From Desulfobulbus rhabdoformis (GTDB lineage Bacteria > Desulfobacterota > Desulfobulbia > Desulfobulbales > Desulfobulbaceae): a stretch of DNA of 64,000 nt. Of this stretch, positions 53,205-60,588 are shown one piece after another. Numbering within the stretch: position 1 is the stretch's first letter; every line of letters starts with the position of its first letter. The notes below the pieces were generated by a model. The model searched no databases. It was not told where the DNA came from and saw nothing but the letters and a program-made list of their open reading frames with translations. The DNA lies in assembly GCF_016919065.1 (NCBI RefSeq), contig NZ_JAFFQA010000007.1, positions 62,001 to 126,000 of the forward strand. Direction: 5' to 3'. Both the position numbers and the translations under genes were made by a program.

Positions 53205-53858
53205 ATGAAAGGTGACGCGCTGCGCGCCAATGTGCTGAGTATCCGTATTCTTCCCAACGCGGATAGGGCACTGATTAAAGAACTCGGGTTGCCGCAGGGG
53301 CATCGCTCCGTTGGCATTCTCACCACCGACTGTGATGATGTGGGCTATAGCGCCCTTGACGAGGCCACCAAAAAAGCTGCGGTCAACGTGGCCTATGCCA
53401 AATCGTTTTACGGTGGAGCGGCCAATGCTTCCACCAAGCTGGCGGGTGAGTTCATCGGGATTATTTCCGGGACTGATCCAGCAGAGGTGCGGGCGGGGAT
53501 CGACGCGGCTGTCCATTATGTGGAGAACGAGGCTTGCTTTTACTCGGCTAATGAGGACGATTCCATCGCCTACTTTGCCCATTGCATCTCCCGGACCGGA
53601 ACCTACCTCTCCGAGGCCAATGGAATCGCCGAAGGTGAATCCCTGGCCTACCTGGTGGCCCCGCCCCTGGAGGCGGTCTTTGCCCTGGATGCGGCGTTGA
53701 AGGCAGCTGACGTGCGCATGGTGACCTTTTACGGTCCGCCCACCGAGACCAACTTTGGCGGTGGCCTGCTGACCGGAAGTCAGTCTGCCTGCAAGGCGGC
53801 CTGTGATGCCTTTGCCGAGGCGGTTCTTGCCGTTGCCGAGCGGCCACATGGCCTCTGA
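53205..53858 (+). CDS. eutL: Ethanolamine microcompartment shell protein EutL
   Basis: A 217-residue tandem, permuted BMC protein (BMC-T) that forms pseudohexameric trimers with a gated pore. GHRSVGILTTDCDDVGYSALDEATKKA and CISRTGTYLSEANGIAEGESLAYL are EutL-like. It starts 9 bp after eutC and is followed by a partly overlapping BMC gene. Its cysteines do not form the PduT-type ICSGKF motif. Confidence 0.96.
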   Translation: MKGDALRANVLSIRILPNADRALIKELGLPQGHRSVGILTTDCDDVGYSALDEATKKAAVNVAYAKSFYGGAANASTKLAGEFIGIISGTDPAEVRAGIDAAVHYVENEACFYSANEDDSIAYFAHCISRTGTYLSEANGIAEGESLAYLVAPPLEAVFALDAALKAADVRMVTFYGPPTETNFGGGLLTGSQSACKAACDAFAEAVLAVAERPHGL

Positions 53859-53865
53859 GCATGCA

Positions 53866-54387
53866 ATGAATCCCTTGGAGAATACAGCCCTGGGCCTGGT
53901 GGAAACTATCGGTCTGACTCCTGCCATTGAGGCGGCGGATACTGCCCTGAAAACTGCCGATGTCCGGTTGCTTGGGTTGGAATGCATCGGTAGTGGACTA
54001 GTCAGTATCCAGCTAGTTGGAGATGTCTCTTCCGTCCAGGTGGCGGTTGCCGCAGCTCGAGTGGCGGCGGCCCGGTTGGGTGAGGTGCATTCCCATACGG
54101 CCATTGCCCGGACCGGTGAAGGGCTTGGCCGCATTGTTTGTCCGGTTGCATTAATCGCTTCATCACCTGTGGATGCAGCTGAAGAGGAGCCGCAGGAAAA
54201 GGCTCCCGAAGCCATGTCTGCTCCCCAAAACGGTGAGGAGGACATTGATCTCCAGGCGATGAGTGTTACCCGCTTGCGGCGTCTGGCCAGATCGTTTGAT
54301 GGGTTTTCCCTGTCCCGGCAGAAGATCAAATTTGCCCGCAAAGAAGAATTGATAGAGCTTTTGCGACCTTTTGTCCAAAAGCCCTGA
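53866..54387 (+). CDS. EutK-like shell protein: BMC domain plus C-terminal helical domain
   Basis: About 173 residues from the ATG at 53866 (or 179 from 53848, which overlaps the eutL end). Residues 1-95 are a canonical BMC domain, NTALGLVETIGLTPAIEAAD to AIARTGEGL. An acidic linker (AAEEEPQEKAPEAM) follows. The last 45 residues are basic and helical, with SVTRLRRLARSFDGFSLSRQ and FARKEELIELLRPF, like a SAP/Rho-N or winged-helix nucleic-acid-binding fold. In enterobacteria EutK likewise carries a C-terminal DNA-binding-like domain. I call it EutK-like by architecture; the sequence relation of the tail is not established. Confidence 0.82.
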   Translation: MNPLENTALGLVETIGLTPAIEAADTALKTADVRLLGLECIGSGLVSIQLVGDVSSVQVAVAAARVAAARLGEVHSHTAIARTGEGLGRIVCPVALIASSPVDAAEEEPQEKAPEAMSAPQNGEEDIDLQAMSVTRLRRLARSFDGFSLSRQKIKFARKEELIELLRPFVQKP

Positions 54388-54525
54388 CCCGAATTTCTCA
54401 TGAACATTTTGTCTCAATTTGAGAAGACGACACGAAAGCAGTCATCTGCAACGACAGAACGTTACTCGAAATTTTAACAGAAACTGATGAGCAATCCGGG
54501 CTAAAGCAACGAATAAGAGGAACGA

Positions 54526-55974
54526 ATGGTGGATAAAGATTTACTTTCCCTGCAGGAGGCCCGCTCGCTTGTGCGAGGCGCGCGAGAAGCGCAGGCCTAC
54601 CTGAGTCAGCTTTCCCAGGAGCAGGTGGATGACCTGATCAGGGCGGTGGCCGAAAACGGGATGAAGCATGCCGAAGCCCTGGCCAAGATGGCAGTGGAGG
54701 AGACCGGCTTTGGAAAATGGGAGGATAAGAGAGCAAAGAATCTCCTGGCCACCCGTGATCTCTTGGCCAACATCCTGCCCATGAAAACCATTGGCATCGT
54801 CCATGAGGATCCTGCCAAGAAAATGCTTGAAATTGCCACACCTGCAGGTGTGGTTGCGGCTCTGGTCCCCTCGACCAACCCCACCTCAACCACGCTTTAT
54901 AAATCTCTGATAGCCCTGAAGGCGGGCAACGCGATTGTTATCAGCCCCCATCCTTCAGCCCTGCGTTGTATCAGTAAAACCATCGAGGTCATTCAGGAGG
55001 CGCTGCAGGCACAGGGCGCACCGGCTGATCTGGTGAACATGATGAGCATCCCCACCATTCAGGGTACCGGTGAGTTGATGCGTCAGGCCGATCTTATCCT
55101 GGCCACCGGCGGCCCGGCCATGGTCAAGGCGGCCTACAGCTCAGGAACACCGGCGCTGGGTGTGGGGGCGGGCAATGTCCCTGCCTTTATCGAGCGCAGC
55201 GCCAATATCAAAGAGGCCATCAGCAAAATTATGGCTTCAAAGACCTTTGATAATGGCACCGTTTGCGCCTCAGAGCAGTCCATTGTCACCGAGGCCGTGA
55301 TTGAAGCCCAGGTCGCCCGCGAGTTTGTCTGTCAGGGCGGCTATTTCCTCACTGAAGAGCAGGTGGCTCGGGTGCGGCCCATCATGGAGCGTGCCGATGG
55401 CAGCATGAATCCCGCCATCGTCGGCCGGGATGCCCAATATCTGGCAGATCTAGCCAAGATCGAGATTCCGGCAGGAACCAAAGTCCTGGCGTATCGGGAA
55501 AAAGGCGTGGGACGCCAGTACCCCTTTTCCAAGGAGAAGCTGACCGCGCTTATCGGTTTTTATGTGGTCGAAACCTGGGAGGATGCCTGTGAGCTCTGTC
55601 ATGCCCTGCTCAAAAACGGTGGTATCGGGCATTCCCTGGCTCTTCACTCCCAGGATGAGGCTGTTATTCGTGAGTTTGCCCTCAGAAAACCGGTCTCCCG
55701 TCTGCTGGTCAACACTCCCTCAACCCAAGGAGCTGTCGGCATCAGCACCAATCTGCCGCCTTCCTTTACCTTGGGTTGCGGCACCGTGGGAGGTAGCTCC
55801 ACCTCCGATAATGTCGGCCCCATGCATCTGTTGAATCTGCGGCATCTGGCCTACGATACCGGAGCCTACTGCCCAGCCGTTCCTTCTGCCTGCGCTGCCC
55901 CACAAGAGCAGGAGCTGGAGGATGAAGTGAAACGGATTACCGAGCTGGTGCTGGCCCAGCTTGCGAACAAATAA
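54526..55974 (+). CDS. eutE: Acetaldehyde dehydrogenase (CoA-acylating)
   Basis: A 482-residue aldehyde dehydrogenase that turns acetaldehyde, NAD and CoA into acetyl-CoA and NADH. The catalytic cysteine is Cys 247 in DNGTVCASEQS. ALVPSTNPTSTTLYKSLIAL and GVGAGNVPAFIER are the nucleotide and CoA regions. The C-terminus ends EDEVKRITELVLAQL, an amphipathic helix that looks like a C-terminal encapsulation peptide. The gene is preceded by 138 bp without a clear regulatory motif and is followed by eutM. Confidence 0.97.
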   Translation: MVDKDLLSLQEARSLVRGAREAQAYLSQLSQEQVDDLIRAVAENGMKHAEALAKMAVEETGFGKWEDKRAKNLLATRDLLANILPMKTIGIVHEDPAKKMLEIATPAGVVAALVPSTNPTSTTLYKSLIALKAGNAIVISPHPSALRCISKTIEVIQEALQAQGAPADLVNMMSIPTIQGTGELMRQADLILATGGPAMVKAAYSSGTPALGVGAGNVPAFIERSANIKEAISKIMASKTFDNGTVCASEQSIVTEAVIEAQVAREFVCQGGYFLTEEQVARVRPIMERADGSMNPAIVGRDAQYLADLAKIEIPAGTKVLAYREKGVGRQYPFSKEKLTALIGFYVVETWEDACELCHALLKNGGIGHSLALHSQDEAVIREFALRKPVSRLLVNTPSTQGAVGISTNLPPSFTLGCGTVGGSSTSDNVGPMHLLNLRHLAYDTGAYCPAVPSACAAPQEQELEDEVKRITELVLAQLANK

Positions 55975-56043
55975 AACACATCAGCATTCAACCAACCCAT
56001 AATCGGCCGCTATCCGGCCATCAATACATAGAGAGGAAGCACA

Positions 56044-56328
56044 ATGTCATCACTGAACGCATTAGGAATGGTGGAAACAAGAGGTTTTATCGGTGCAGTT
56101 GAGGCGGCCGATGCCATGGTTAAGGCTGCAAATGTCACCCTGATGGGCAGAACCCAGGTGGGCTCTGGTCTGGTGACTGTGACTGTTCGTGGCGATGTCG
56201 GCGCGGTCAAGGCCGCAACCGATGCAGGTGCAGCAGCAGCCGACCGCGTTGGCGAGCTGGTTTCTGTGCATGTTATCCCCAGACCCCACAGCGATGTGGA
56301 AATGATTCTGCCGAAGCTGGAAGGCTGA
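56044..56328 (+). CDS. eutM: Major hexameric shell protein EutM
   Basis: A 94-residue canonical BMC protein: [40 protein letters not shown] and a [12 protein letters not shown] tail. It would build most of the shell facets, with small central pores. AGAGGAAG precedes the ATG. It lies 4 bp upstream of eutT. Confidence 0.97.
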   Translation: MSSLNALGMVETRGFIGAVEAADAMVKAANVTLMGRTQVGSGLVTVTVRGDVGAVKAATDAGAAAADRVGELVSVHVIPRPHSDVEMILPKLEG

Positions 56329-56332
56329 AACC

Positions 56333-57115
56333 ATGAAGGTGGTCACTGAAGCAGTCCTGCGGGAGCTGTTCAGGAGAGGTGAGCTGAACCATTTTCAGCC
56401 CGAGCCTGGTCAGATAGTGACACCTTCAGCTGCCAGTTTCCTCCACGAGCGTCAGGTCAAAATCATCTCCCCCGAGGCTTCGGTGCCGTCCCCGCCGGAG
56501 CCTCAACCTGTCAGTTCACCGGAATTGCCGGTGGAGGAGCCGAAAGCCAGGTATGTCTCGGCCCTTGATGGGGGAGGGTTTATGGAGAAGCCGGAGTATA
56601 TGACCCATCTCTCCGGCAATAGACTCATAGCCAAAGATCATCCCCGGATTGTCTTTCGGGGGAAGCTCGATAGCCTCCAATCCTGCATTCTTCTGGTGCA
56701 GGGGCTGGCACTGGAAAAGAAACTTGGCGGGTTGTGTGCAGATCTTGAAGAGGTGCTGGGCTGGTGTCGGCAGATTATGAAGGTCGATGTTCTCGATTTT
56801 CCTCTGGAAAAACAGACGATCTTTTCCCTCAGCCCCGATGAGCTGCGCCAACACTCGCATTATCCACAGAAACACTATGGGGTTGACCATATCACCCCTG
56901 CTGTTTCCATGGGGCCGATGCTGCTTGCTCTCAATGATCTGCGCAGTCGGGTACGTGAGGTGGAAACCGCTGCGGTTGCGGCTTTCAGGCAGGAATTTAC
57001 AACCGGGAGAACAGACATTCTCCAGGCTCTGAACCGAATGAGCTCGGCCATCTATATTCTCATGATTCGAGAACAGGCCGATTACTACTCTCCAGAGCCA
57101 CCCAGAAATAAATGA
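56333..57115 (+). CDS. eutT: EutT-type cobalamin adenosyltransferase
   Basis: A 260-residue protein that adenosylates B12 for EutBC. The N-terminal half contains the TPSAASFLHERQVKI element also seen in EutQ. After a Pro-rich linker, the catalytic domain reads MTHLSGNRLIAKDHPRIVFRGKLDSLQS and ends DILQALNRMSSAIYILMI, both typical of EutT. The HX11CCX2C metal motif of enterobacterial EutT is missing: no cysteine occurs before residue 124. It therefore resembles the metal-independent class described for Listeria. It sits between eutM and pduL. Confidence 0.9.
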   Translation: MKVVTEAVLRELFRRGELNHFQPEPGQIVTPSAASFLHERQVKIISPEASVPSPPEPQPVSSPELPVEEPKARYVSALDGGGFMEKPEYMTHLSGNRLIAKDHPRIVFRGKLDSLQSCILLVQGLALEKKLGGLCADLEEVLGWCRQIMKVDVLDFPLEKQTIFSLSPDELRQHSHYPQKHYGVDHITPAVSMGPMLLALNDLRSRVREVETAAVAAFRQEFTTGRTDILQALNRMSSAIYILMIREQADYYSPEPPRNK

Positions 57116-57122
57116 GAGGGCA

Positions 57123-57827
57123 ATGCAAGAGATTCAACGAGAACAGATAGTAGAGCAGGTCCTGGCAGCCTTGTCCCAGTTGCGCCAGGGAGAACCGGAA
57201 CTGGTGGAGAATCAGGGAGAGGAGATGCCTATCCCCGTGGAGATATCTGCCCGTCATGTCCATCTTTCCCAGGCGGATGTGGTGGCGCTCTTCGGAGCAC
57301 CGCTGACGCCGCTGCGGGAACTCTCCCAGCCCGGGCAGTTTCTCTGCAAGGAACGGGTTCGGCTGATTGGCCTCAAGGGCGTGATGGACAATGTGGCGGT
57401 CCTTGGCCCCTCAAGGGAGCAGTCCCAGGTGGAGATTTCGCTCACCGATGCCCGTCTACTTGGGCTGGATGTACCCATCCGTCAGTCCGGCGATATCGCA
57501 GGAACACCGGGGATTCTGCTTTCCTCAGGAAAGACAATTATCCCCCTGGAACAGGGGGTTATTGTGGCGGGGCGGCATATACATATGTCACCCGAAGATG
57601 CCAGCCGCCTGCGAGTCAGGGATAAAGAATTTGTTGCCGTCCACATGCGGGGAAAACGGCCAGCGGTCTTTCGCGATGTCCTGGTGCGTGTCCATGAGAG
57701 TTTCAAACTGGCCTTACATATCGATGCCGATGAGGCAAATGGCTGTGGTTGTGGTCCCGGTACCACCTGTACCATAGTGCTGCCGAAACCCCAGGAGCAG
57801 TGTCATGATGGACAACCAATCCATTGA
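57123..57827 (+). CDS. pduL: Phosphate propanoyl/acetyltransferase (PduL-type)
   Basis: A 234-residue PduL-family enzyme that converts acetyl-CoA and phosphate to acetyl phosphate, recycling CoA inside the compartment. Two zinc-site histidine motifs are visible: SARHVHLSQADV near residue 42 and VAGRHIHMSPEDA near 150. The N-terminus MQEIQREQIVEQVLAAL is an encapsulation-peptide-like helix. The Cys-rich GCGCGPGTTC lies near the C-terminus. It overlaps the next gene by 23 bp. Confidence 0.95.
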   Translation: MQEIQREQIVEQVLAALSQLRQGEPELVENQGEEMPIPVEISARHVHLSQADVVALFGAPLTPLRELSQPGQFLCKERVRLIGLKGVMDNVAVLGPSREQSQVEISLTDARLLGLDVPIRQSGDIAGTPGILLSSGKTIIPLEQGVIVAGRHIHMSPEDASRLRVRDKEFVAVHMRGKRPAVFRDVLVRVHESFKLALHIDADEANGCGCGPGTTCTIVLPKPQEQCHDGQPIH

Positions 57828-58422
57828 GCGCATCGTTCGTCGCGTGCTTTTGGAAGTAACCGGGGGCACGGCGGATGCTGCTGAAGAGAGGTATCTGATT
57901 CTTTCCAGACAGCAGCATGTCGACGAGTTGCAGATGAGCCGACTTCTTCCCCCGGCGGCCGAAGTACGCTATCTCGACGATCAGGCTGAGTGCTGGCAGA
58001 GCCAGATGCTCGCAGAGTATCAGGGATACATTGTCCCCCAGCTCTCCATCAATACCATGATGGATCTGGCCCTGGGGAAGGCCAGCGATGAACTGGGGCA
58101 GTTGATTTTGAACCTGCTGCTTTCAGGTAAGCGGGTTGAGGTGGTGGACTTCGCCTATACCGCCTTTGAGCAGACGGCACCCCATGCGCTCTGGCAACTT
58201 TATGCCAGCCAGCGCAAGCAGCTTGAAGCCTTTGGCCTGGTGACCCGCAGGGCAGCGGTTCGAGAAAAGATTATGCATCAGGGACATCTGGTCACCGAGA
58301 ATGATGTGGAGCGGATGGCTCACGAAGGGGTGAAGGTGGCTCAGCTCGCCCCAGGCGCCATCGTCACCGGGCTAGCGCAGGATAGAGCTAAGGCACTGGA
58401 AGTAACGATTCATAGAACTTGA
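57805..58422 (+). CDS. Conserved ethanolamine-locus protein of unknown function
   Basis: A 205-residue protein. It opens with an amphipathic helix (NQSIERIVRRVLLEVTGG) of encapsulation-peptide type, then an alpha/beta domain containing GYIVPQLSINTMMDLALGKAS and NLLLSGKRVEVVDFAY. A C-terminal helical part follows with TENDVERMAHEGVKVAQL. It resembles the roughly 200-residue hypothetical protein of Firmicutes-type eut operons, recalled from TIGR02536, and the core recalls a flavoprotein (PPC decarboxylase-like) fold. The function is unknown. It overlaps pduL and is the last gene before a repeat-filled gap. It is probably a lumen protein. Confidence 0.75.
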   Translation: MMDNQSIERIVRRVLLEVTGGTADAAEERYLILSRQQHVDELQMSRLLPPAAEVRYLDDQAECWQSQMLAEYQGYIVPQLSINTMMDLALGKASDELGQLILNLLLSGKRVEVVDFAYTAFEQTAPHALWQLYASQRKQLEAFGLVTRRAAVREKIMHQGHLVTENDVERMAHEGVKVAQLAPGAIVTGLAQDRAKALEVTIHRT

Positions 58423-58459
58423 AGCAATGTAATGACCACTGAACCGTAGCTGCACTATT

Positions 58460-58534
58460 TGTCGCGGGCATGGCCCGCTCCTACAAGTTCGAGGAAAACC
58501 GAGGGGCTGTAGGAGACGGGCCATGCCCGCGACA
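58460..58534. repeat. REP-like palindromic pair
   Basis: A 26-base arm (58460-58485, starting TGTCGCGGGCATGGCCCG) is repeated in inverse at 58508-58534 with one extra base, around a 22-base spacer. Each arm contains the GCGGGC/GCCCGC self-pairing core and CTCCTACA end seen in REP/BIME elements. No other copy is in the window. Confidence 0.75.
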
Positions 58535-58608
58535 GGGCAAGGATGATAGATAATCTTTGCCGGTTCCATCTGAGAAGCAGCAGCGAGGAAGAGTCTGTTT
58601 GTACTTCA

Positions 58609-58749
58609 GGGTGTCTTGAATAATTAGATTTTTCAATCAAGATCAAGGATTGCGAACAATTTTACCGCAGGCATATACAAGATATTCCGAGGATAAAATT
58701 TTTCGCGTGACGCCGAGATTGGCAGAAAAAGCAATTATGCAAGATGCCC
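58609..58749. mobile_element. MITE-like element, family 1, copy F (141 bp)
   Basis: The ends GGGTGTCTTGAATAATT and the inverse of GGGCATCTTGCATAATT are flanked by TTCA (58605-58608 and 58750-58753). It splits the eut gene run between the unknown gene ending at 58422 and eutN. Together with the REP pair it fills the 384-bp gap. Confidence 0.87.
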
Positions 58750-58806
58750 TTCAGCTCATTGTCAGTGGTAATCATATACACAAAACCGGCCTGAGGAGGC
58801 TGAACA

Positions 58807-59073
58807 ATGATTGTTGGCAATGTCGTGGGCAATGTCTGGGCAACCCGCAAAGAAGAGAGTCTCAACGGGCTCAAGCTCATGGTGGTGCAACCTGTTGATC
58901 CGGTCAGTGGTGAACAGCGGCCCTGTCTCATTGCAGCCGATCAGGTGGGGGCCGGTATAGGGGAAACCGTGCTTGTGACCACCGGTTCCTCCGCACGTCA
59001 GGCCCTCGGTAAGGGGGCGGTTCCGGTTGATGCCTCCATTGTGGGCATTATCGATCAGGTCGACATACCCTAA
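58807..59073 (+). CDS. eutN: Pentameric vertex shell protein EutN
   Basis: An 88-residue BMC-P protein of the EutN/CcmL family. MIVGNVVGNVWATRKEESLN and the C-terminal VDASIVGIIDQVDIP are typical. Pentamers cap the vertices of the polyhedral shell. It is the first gene after the repeat gap and lies 18 bp before the BMC-T gene. Confidence 0.96.
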   Translation: MIVGNVVGNVWATRKEESLNGLKLMVVQPVDPVSGEQRPCLIAADQVGAGIGETVLVTTGSSARQALGKGAVPVDASIVGIIDQVDIP

Positions 59074-59090
59074 ATGACCGGTACTCAACG

Positions 59091-59678
59091 GTGAGTCTGC
59101 TTACACGTAAGGGGCTTGATACCCTCGGGCTGGTTGAAGTCAAGACCATCGCCGCAGGTGCCCGCCTGCTCGATCTGCTGCTCAAGGCCGCAGAGGTTGA
59201 GCTCTATAAGGCCGGGCCCATTTGCTCCGGACGTTTTTTGATTCGAATAGGAGGGGCGCAGTCGAGCGTTGAGGCAGCCTTAGCAGCCGTTGCGTCCGAT
59301 GCGAGTCTGCTTGACTGGTTTGTTCTCCCCCGGATTGCCCCAGAACTGCTCCAGGCCCTCCAGAATCGCCAGTTCCCTGAACCGGGGTTCTCTCTGGGAG
59401 TGGTGGAGAGTCGCCGGGCGGCCTCGGGAATCGCTGCGGCAGACAAAGCCCTCAAGGGGGCGGATGTCATGCTTGCCCGACTTGCAGTGGCCCAGGGGAT
59501 TAACGGCAAATCATTTATGGTCTTTTCCGGCACCCTTGCCCAGGTTGACGAGGCGGTTGCCCTGGCAGCGCAGACCCTGGGAAATCAGCTTGTCGACCAG
59601 AGTGTGATCGCCCGACCCGAAGAGATAACCGTAGCGAGCCTGGTGGGAATGCAGCCGAGTGGGCCGCCATTACTCTAA
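59091..59678 (+). CDS. Tandem-BMC shell trimer with PduT-like pore cysteine
   Basis: A 195-residue BMC-T protein from a GTG start. The first BMC domain reads LGLVEVKTIAAGARLLDLLL and contains PICSGRFLIRIGG with Cys 45 at the pore-loop position. The second domain reads FSLGVVESRRAASGIAAADKA and ends VIARPEEITV. In PduT the equivalent cysteine holds an iron-sulfur cluster at the trimer axis, so this protein may do the same. It is distinct from the second PduT-like gene at 61924. It probably forms facet tiles for electron or metabolite passage. Confidence 0.85.
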   Translation: MSLLTRKGLDTLGLVEVKTIAAGARLLDLLLKAAEVELYKAGPICSGRFLIRIGGAQSSVEAALAAVASDASLLDWFVLPRIAPELLQALQNRQFPEPGFSLGVVESRRAASGIAAADKALKGADVMLARLAVAQGINGKSFMVFSGTLAQVDEAVALAAQTLGNQLVDQSVIARPEEITVASLVGMQPSGPPLL

Positions 59679-59696
59679 TGGAGAAAAACATACAAT

Positions 59697-60065
59697 ATGG
59701 CAAAAACACTGATAAATAGCCAAAATATTTCGTCCTTTCTCGAGGAGGGGCAAAAGAGTTTCGTTGTCGATTCCACAATGATCCTCACGCCGGGGGTCAA
59801 GGATCTGCTTTCCAGGCGCGGTCTTCGTTTGAGCTATGCAGCCCGAGCAGAACAGCCAACCAACGCTTGTCCCGCCGCAAACAGTTCGTCAGAGCCTTCG
59901 CCAAGCGGTGAATGCCTGAACGATGGTGTCCTGGTACAGAAAATAGTGACCCTCCTGAAAAAAGAGTACAGCCTGGAAGATCCCCAGACCATTCAAAGGA
60001 TTACGCTTGAGGTCCTAGCCCGATTACAGGTGGAAGTCGATGGTGCAAAGAAGGAGAATGTCTGA
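59697..60065 (+). CDS. EutQ N-terminal half encoded separately
   Basis: A 122-residue protein. KTLINSQNISSFLEEGQKSF and TMILTPGVKDLLSRRGLRL match the N-terminal part of EutQ and the TPSA-type segment of EutT. After a Ser/Pro-rich linker come two helices (GVLVQKIVTLLKKEYSL and TIQRITLEVLARLQVEV) like encapsulation peptides or the EutQ linker helix. The cupin half of EutQ is the next ORF, and the junction is TGATG, so translation is coupled. I cannot say whether this is an ancient split or a local fission. A role in shell association is likely. Confidence 0.7.
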   Translation: MAKTLINSQNISSFLEEGQKSFVVDSTMILTPGVKDLLSRRGLRLSYAARAEQPTNACPAANSSSEPSPSGECLNDGVLVQKIVTLLKKEYSLEDPQTIQRITLEVLARLQVEVDGAKKENV

Positions 60066-60532
60066 TGCAGATTGATAAAGCTCTTATTGAAAAGATCGTG
60101 CGTGAGGTCGTGGTTGCCACCTTGGCTGAATCACCTGGCCAAACATGCGGGGCGGCTATCCAAACCGAGAAAGAACCGCTCTCCGGTGTGACTGCGGTCA
60201 AGGTCGGTTCAGTGCAACCCGAACCCTTTGATACCGGCAAGGCAGGGGACAAGGTTTTTTTAAAGGATGTCTTCACACTTGCTGAGAGCCCACGGCTTGG
60301 CTGCGGCGTCATGGAGATGGATGGTTCCACCTTTGCCTGGACCCTAAATTACGATGAGATCGATATTGTCCTTGAAGGCAGCCTGTCCATTGTGGTCAAC
60401 GGCAAGACCATTACCGCCAACAAGGGGGAGCTGGTCCTGATTCCCAAGAATACGCCCATTGAATTTTCCGTCCCCGACTACGCAAAGTTCATTTATGTCA
60501 CCTATCCAGCCAACTGGGAGGAGCAGCAGTAG
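60065..60532 (+). CDS. eutQ: EutQ cupin-domain half (candidate acetate kinase)
   Basis: A 155-residue protein starting with an encapsulation-like helix (IDKALIEKIVREVVVATL). The cupin core then has FAWTLNYDEIDIVLEGSLSI, GELVLIPKNTPIEFSVPDYA and FIYVTYPANWEE, which match the C-terminal two-thirds of EutQ closely. EutQ has been reported to have acetate kinase activity in Salmonella. With PduL it would regenerate ATP from acetyl phosphate. Its ATG overlaps the stop of the N-terminal half gene. Confidence 0.9.
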   Translation: MQIDKALIEKIVREVVVATLAESPGQTCGAAIQTEKEPLSGVTAVKVGSVQPEPFDTGKAGDKVFLKDVFTLAESPRLGCGVMEMDGSTFAWTLNYDEIDIVLEGSLSIVVNGKTITANKGELVLIPKNTPIEFSVPDYAKFIYVTYPANWEEQQ

Positions 60533-60588
60533 GAAGTTTGGGTTGGCCCTAAGCATGCGCTAACAGATAAACTTCCCTGAGCATTCTC

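Noticed and set aside
52725..54407. A 560-codon open frame on the minus strand across eutC, eutL and the eutK-like gene.
   Set aside because: It is antisense to three clearly homologous genes, lacks family motifs and crosses two gene junctions; codon bias of the plus strand explains it.
54388..54525. A third ANTAR target before eutE, because AGCAACGAA occurs there.
   Set aside because: The bases around the putative loop do not pair, and no terminator follows.
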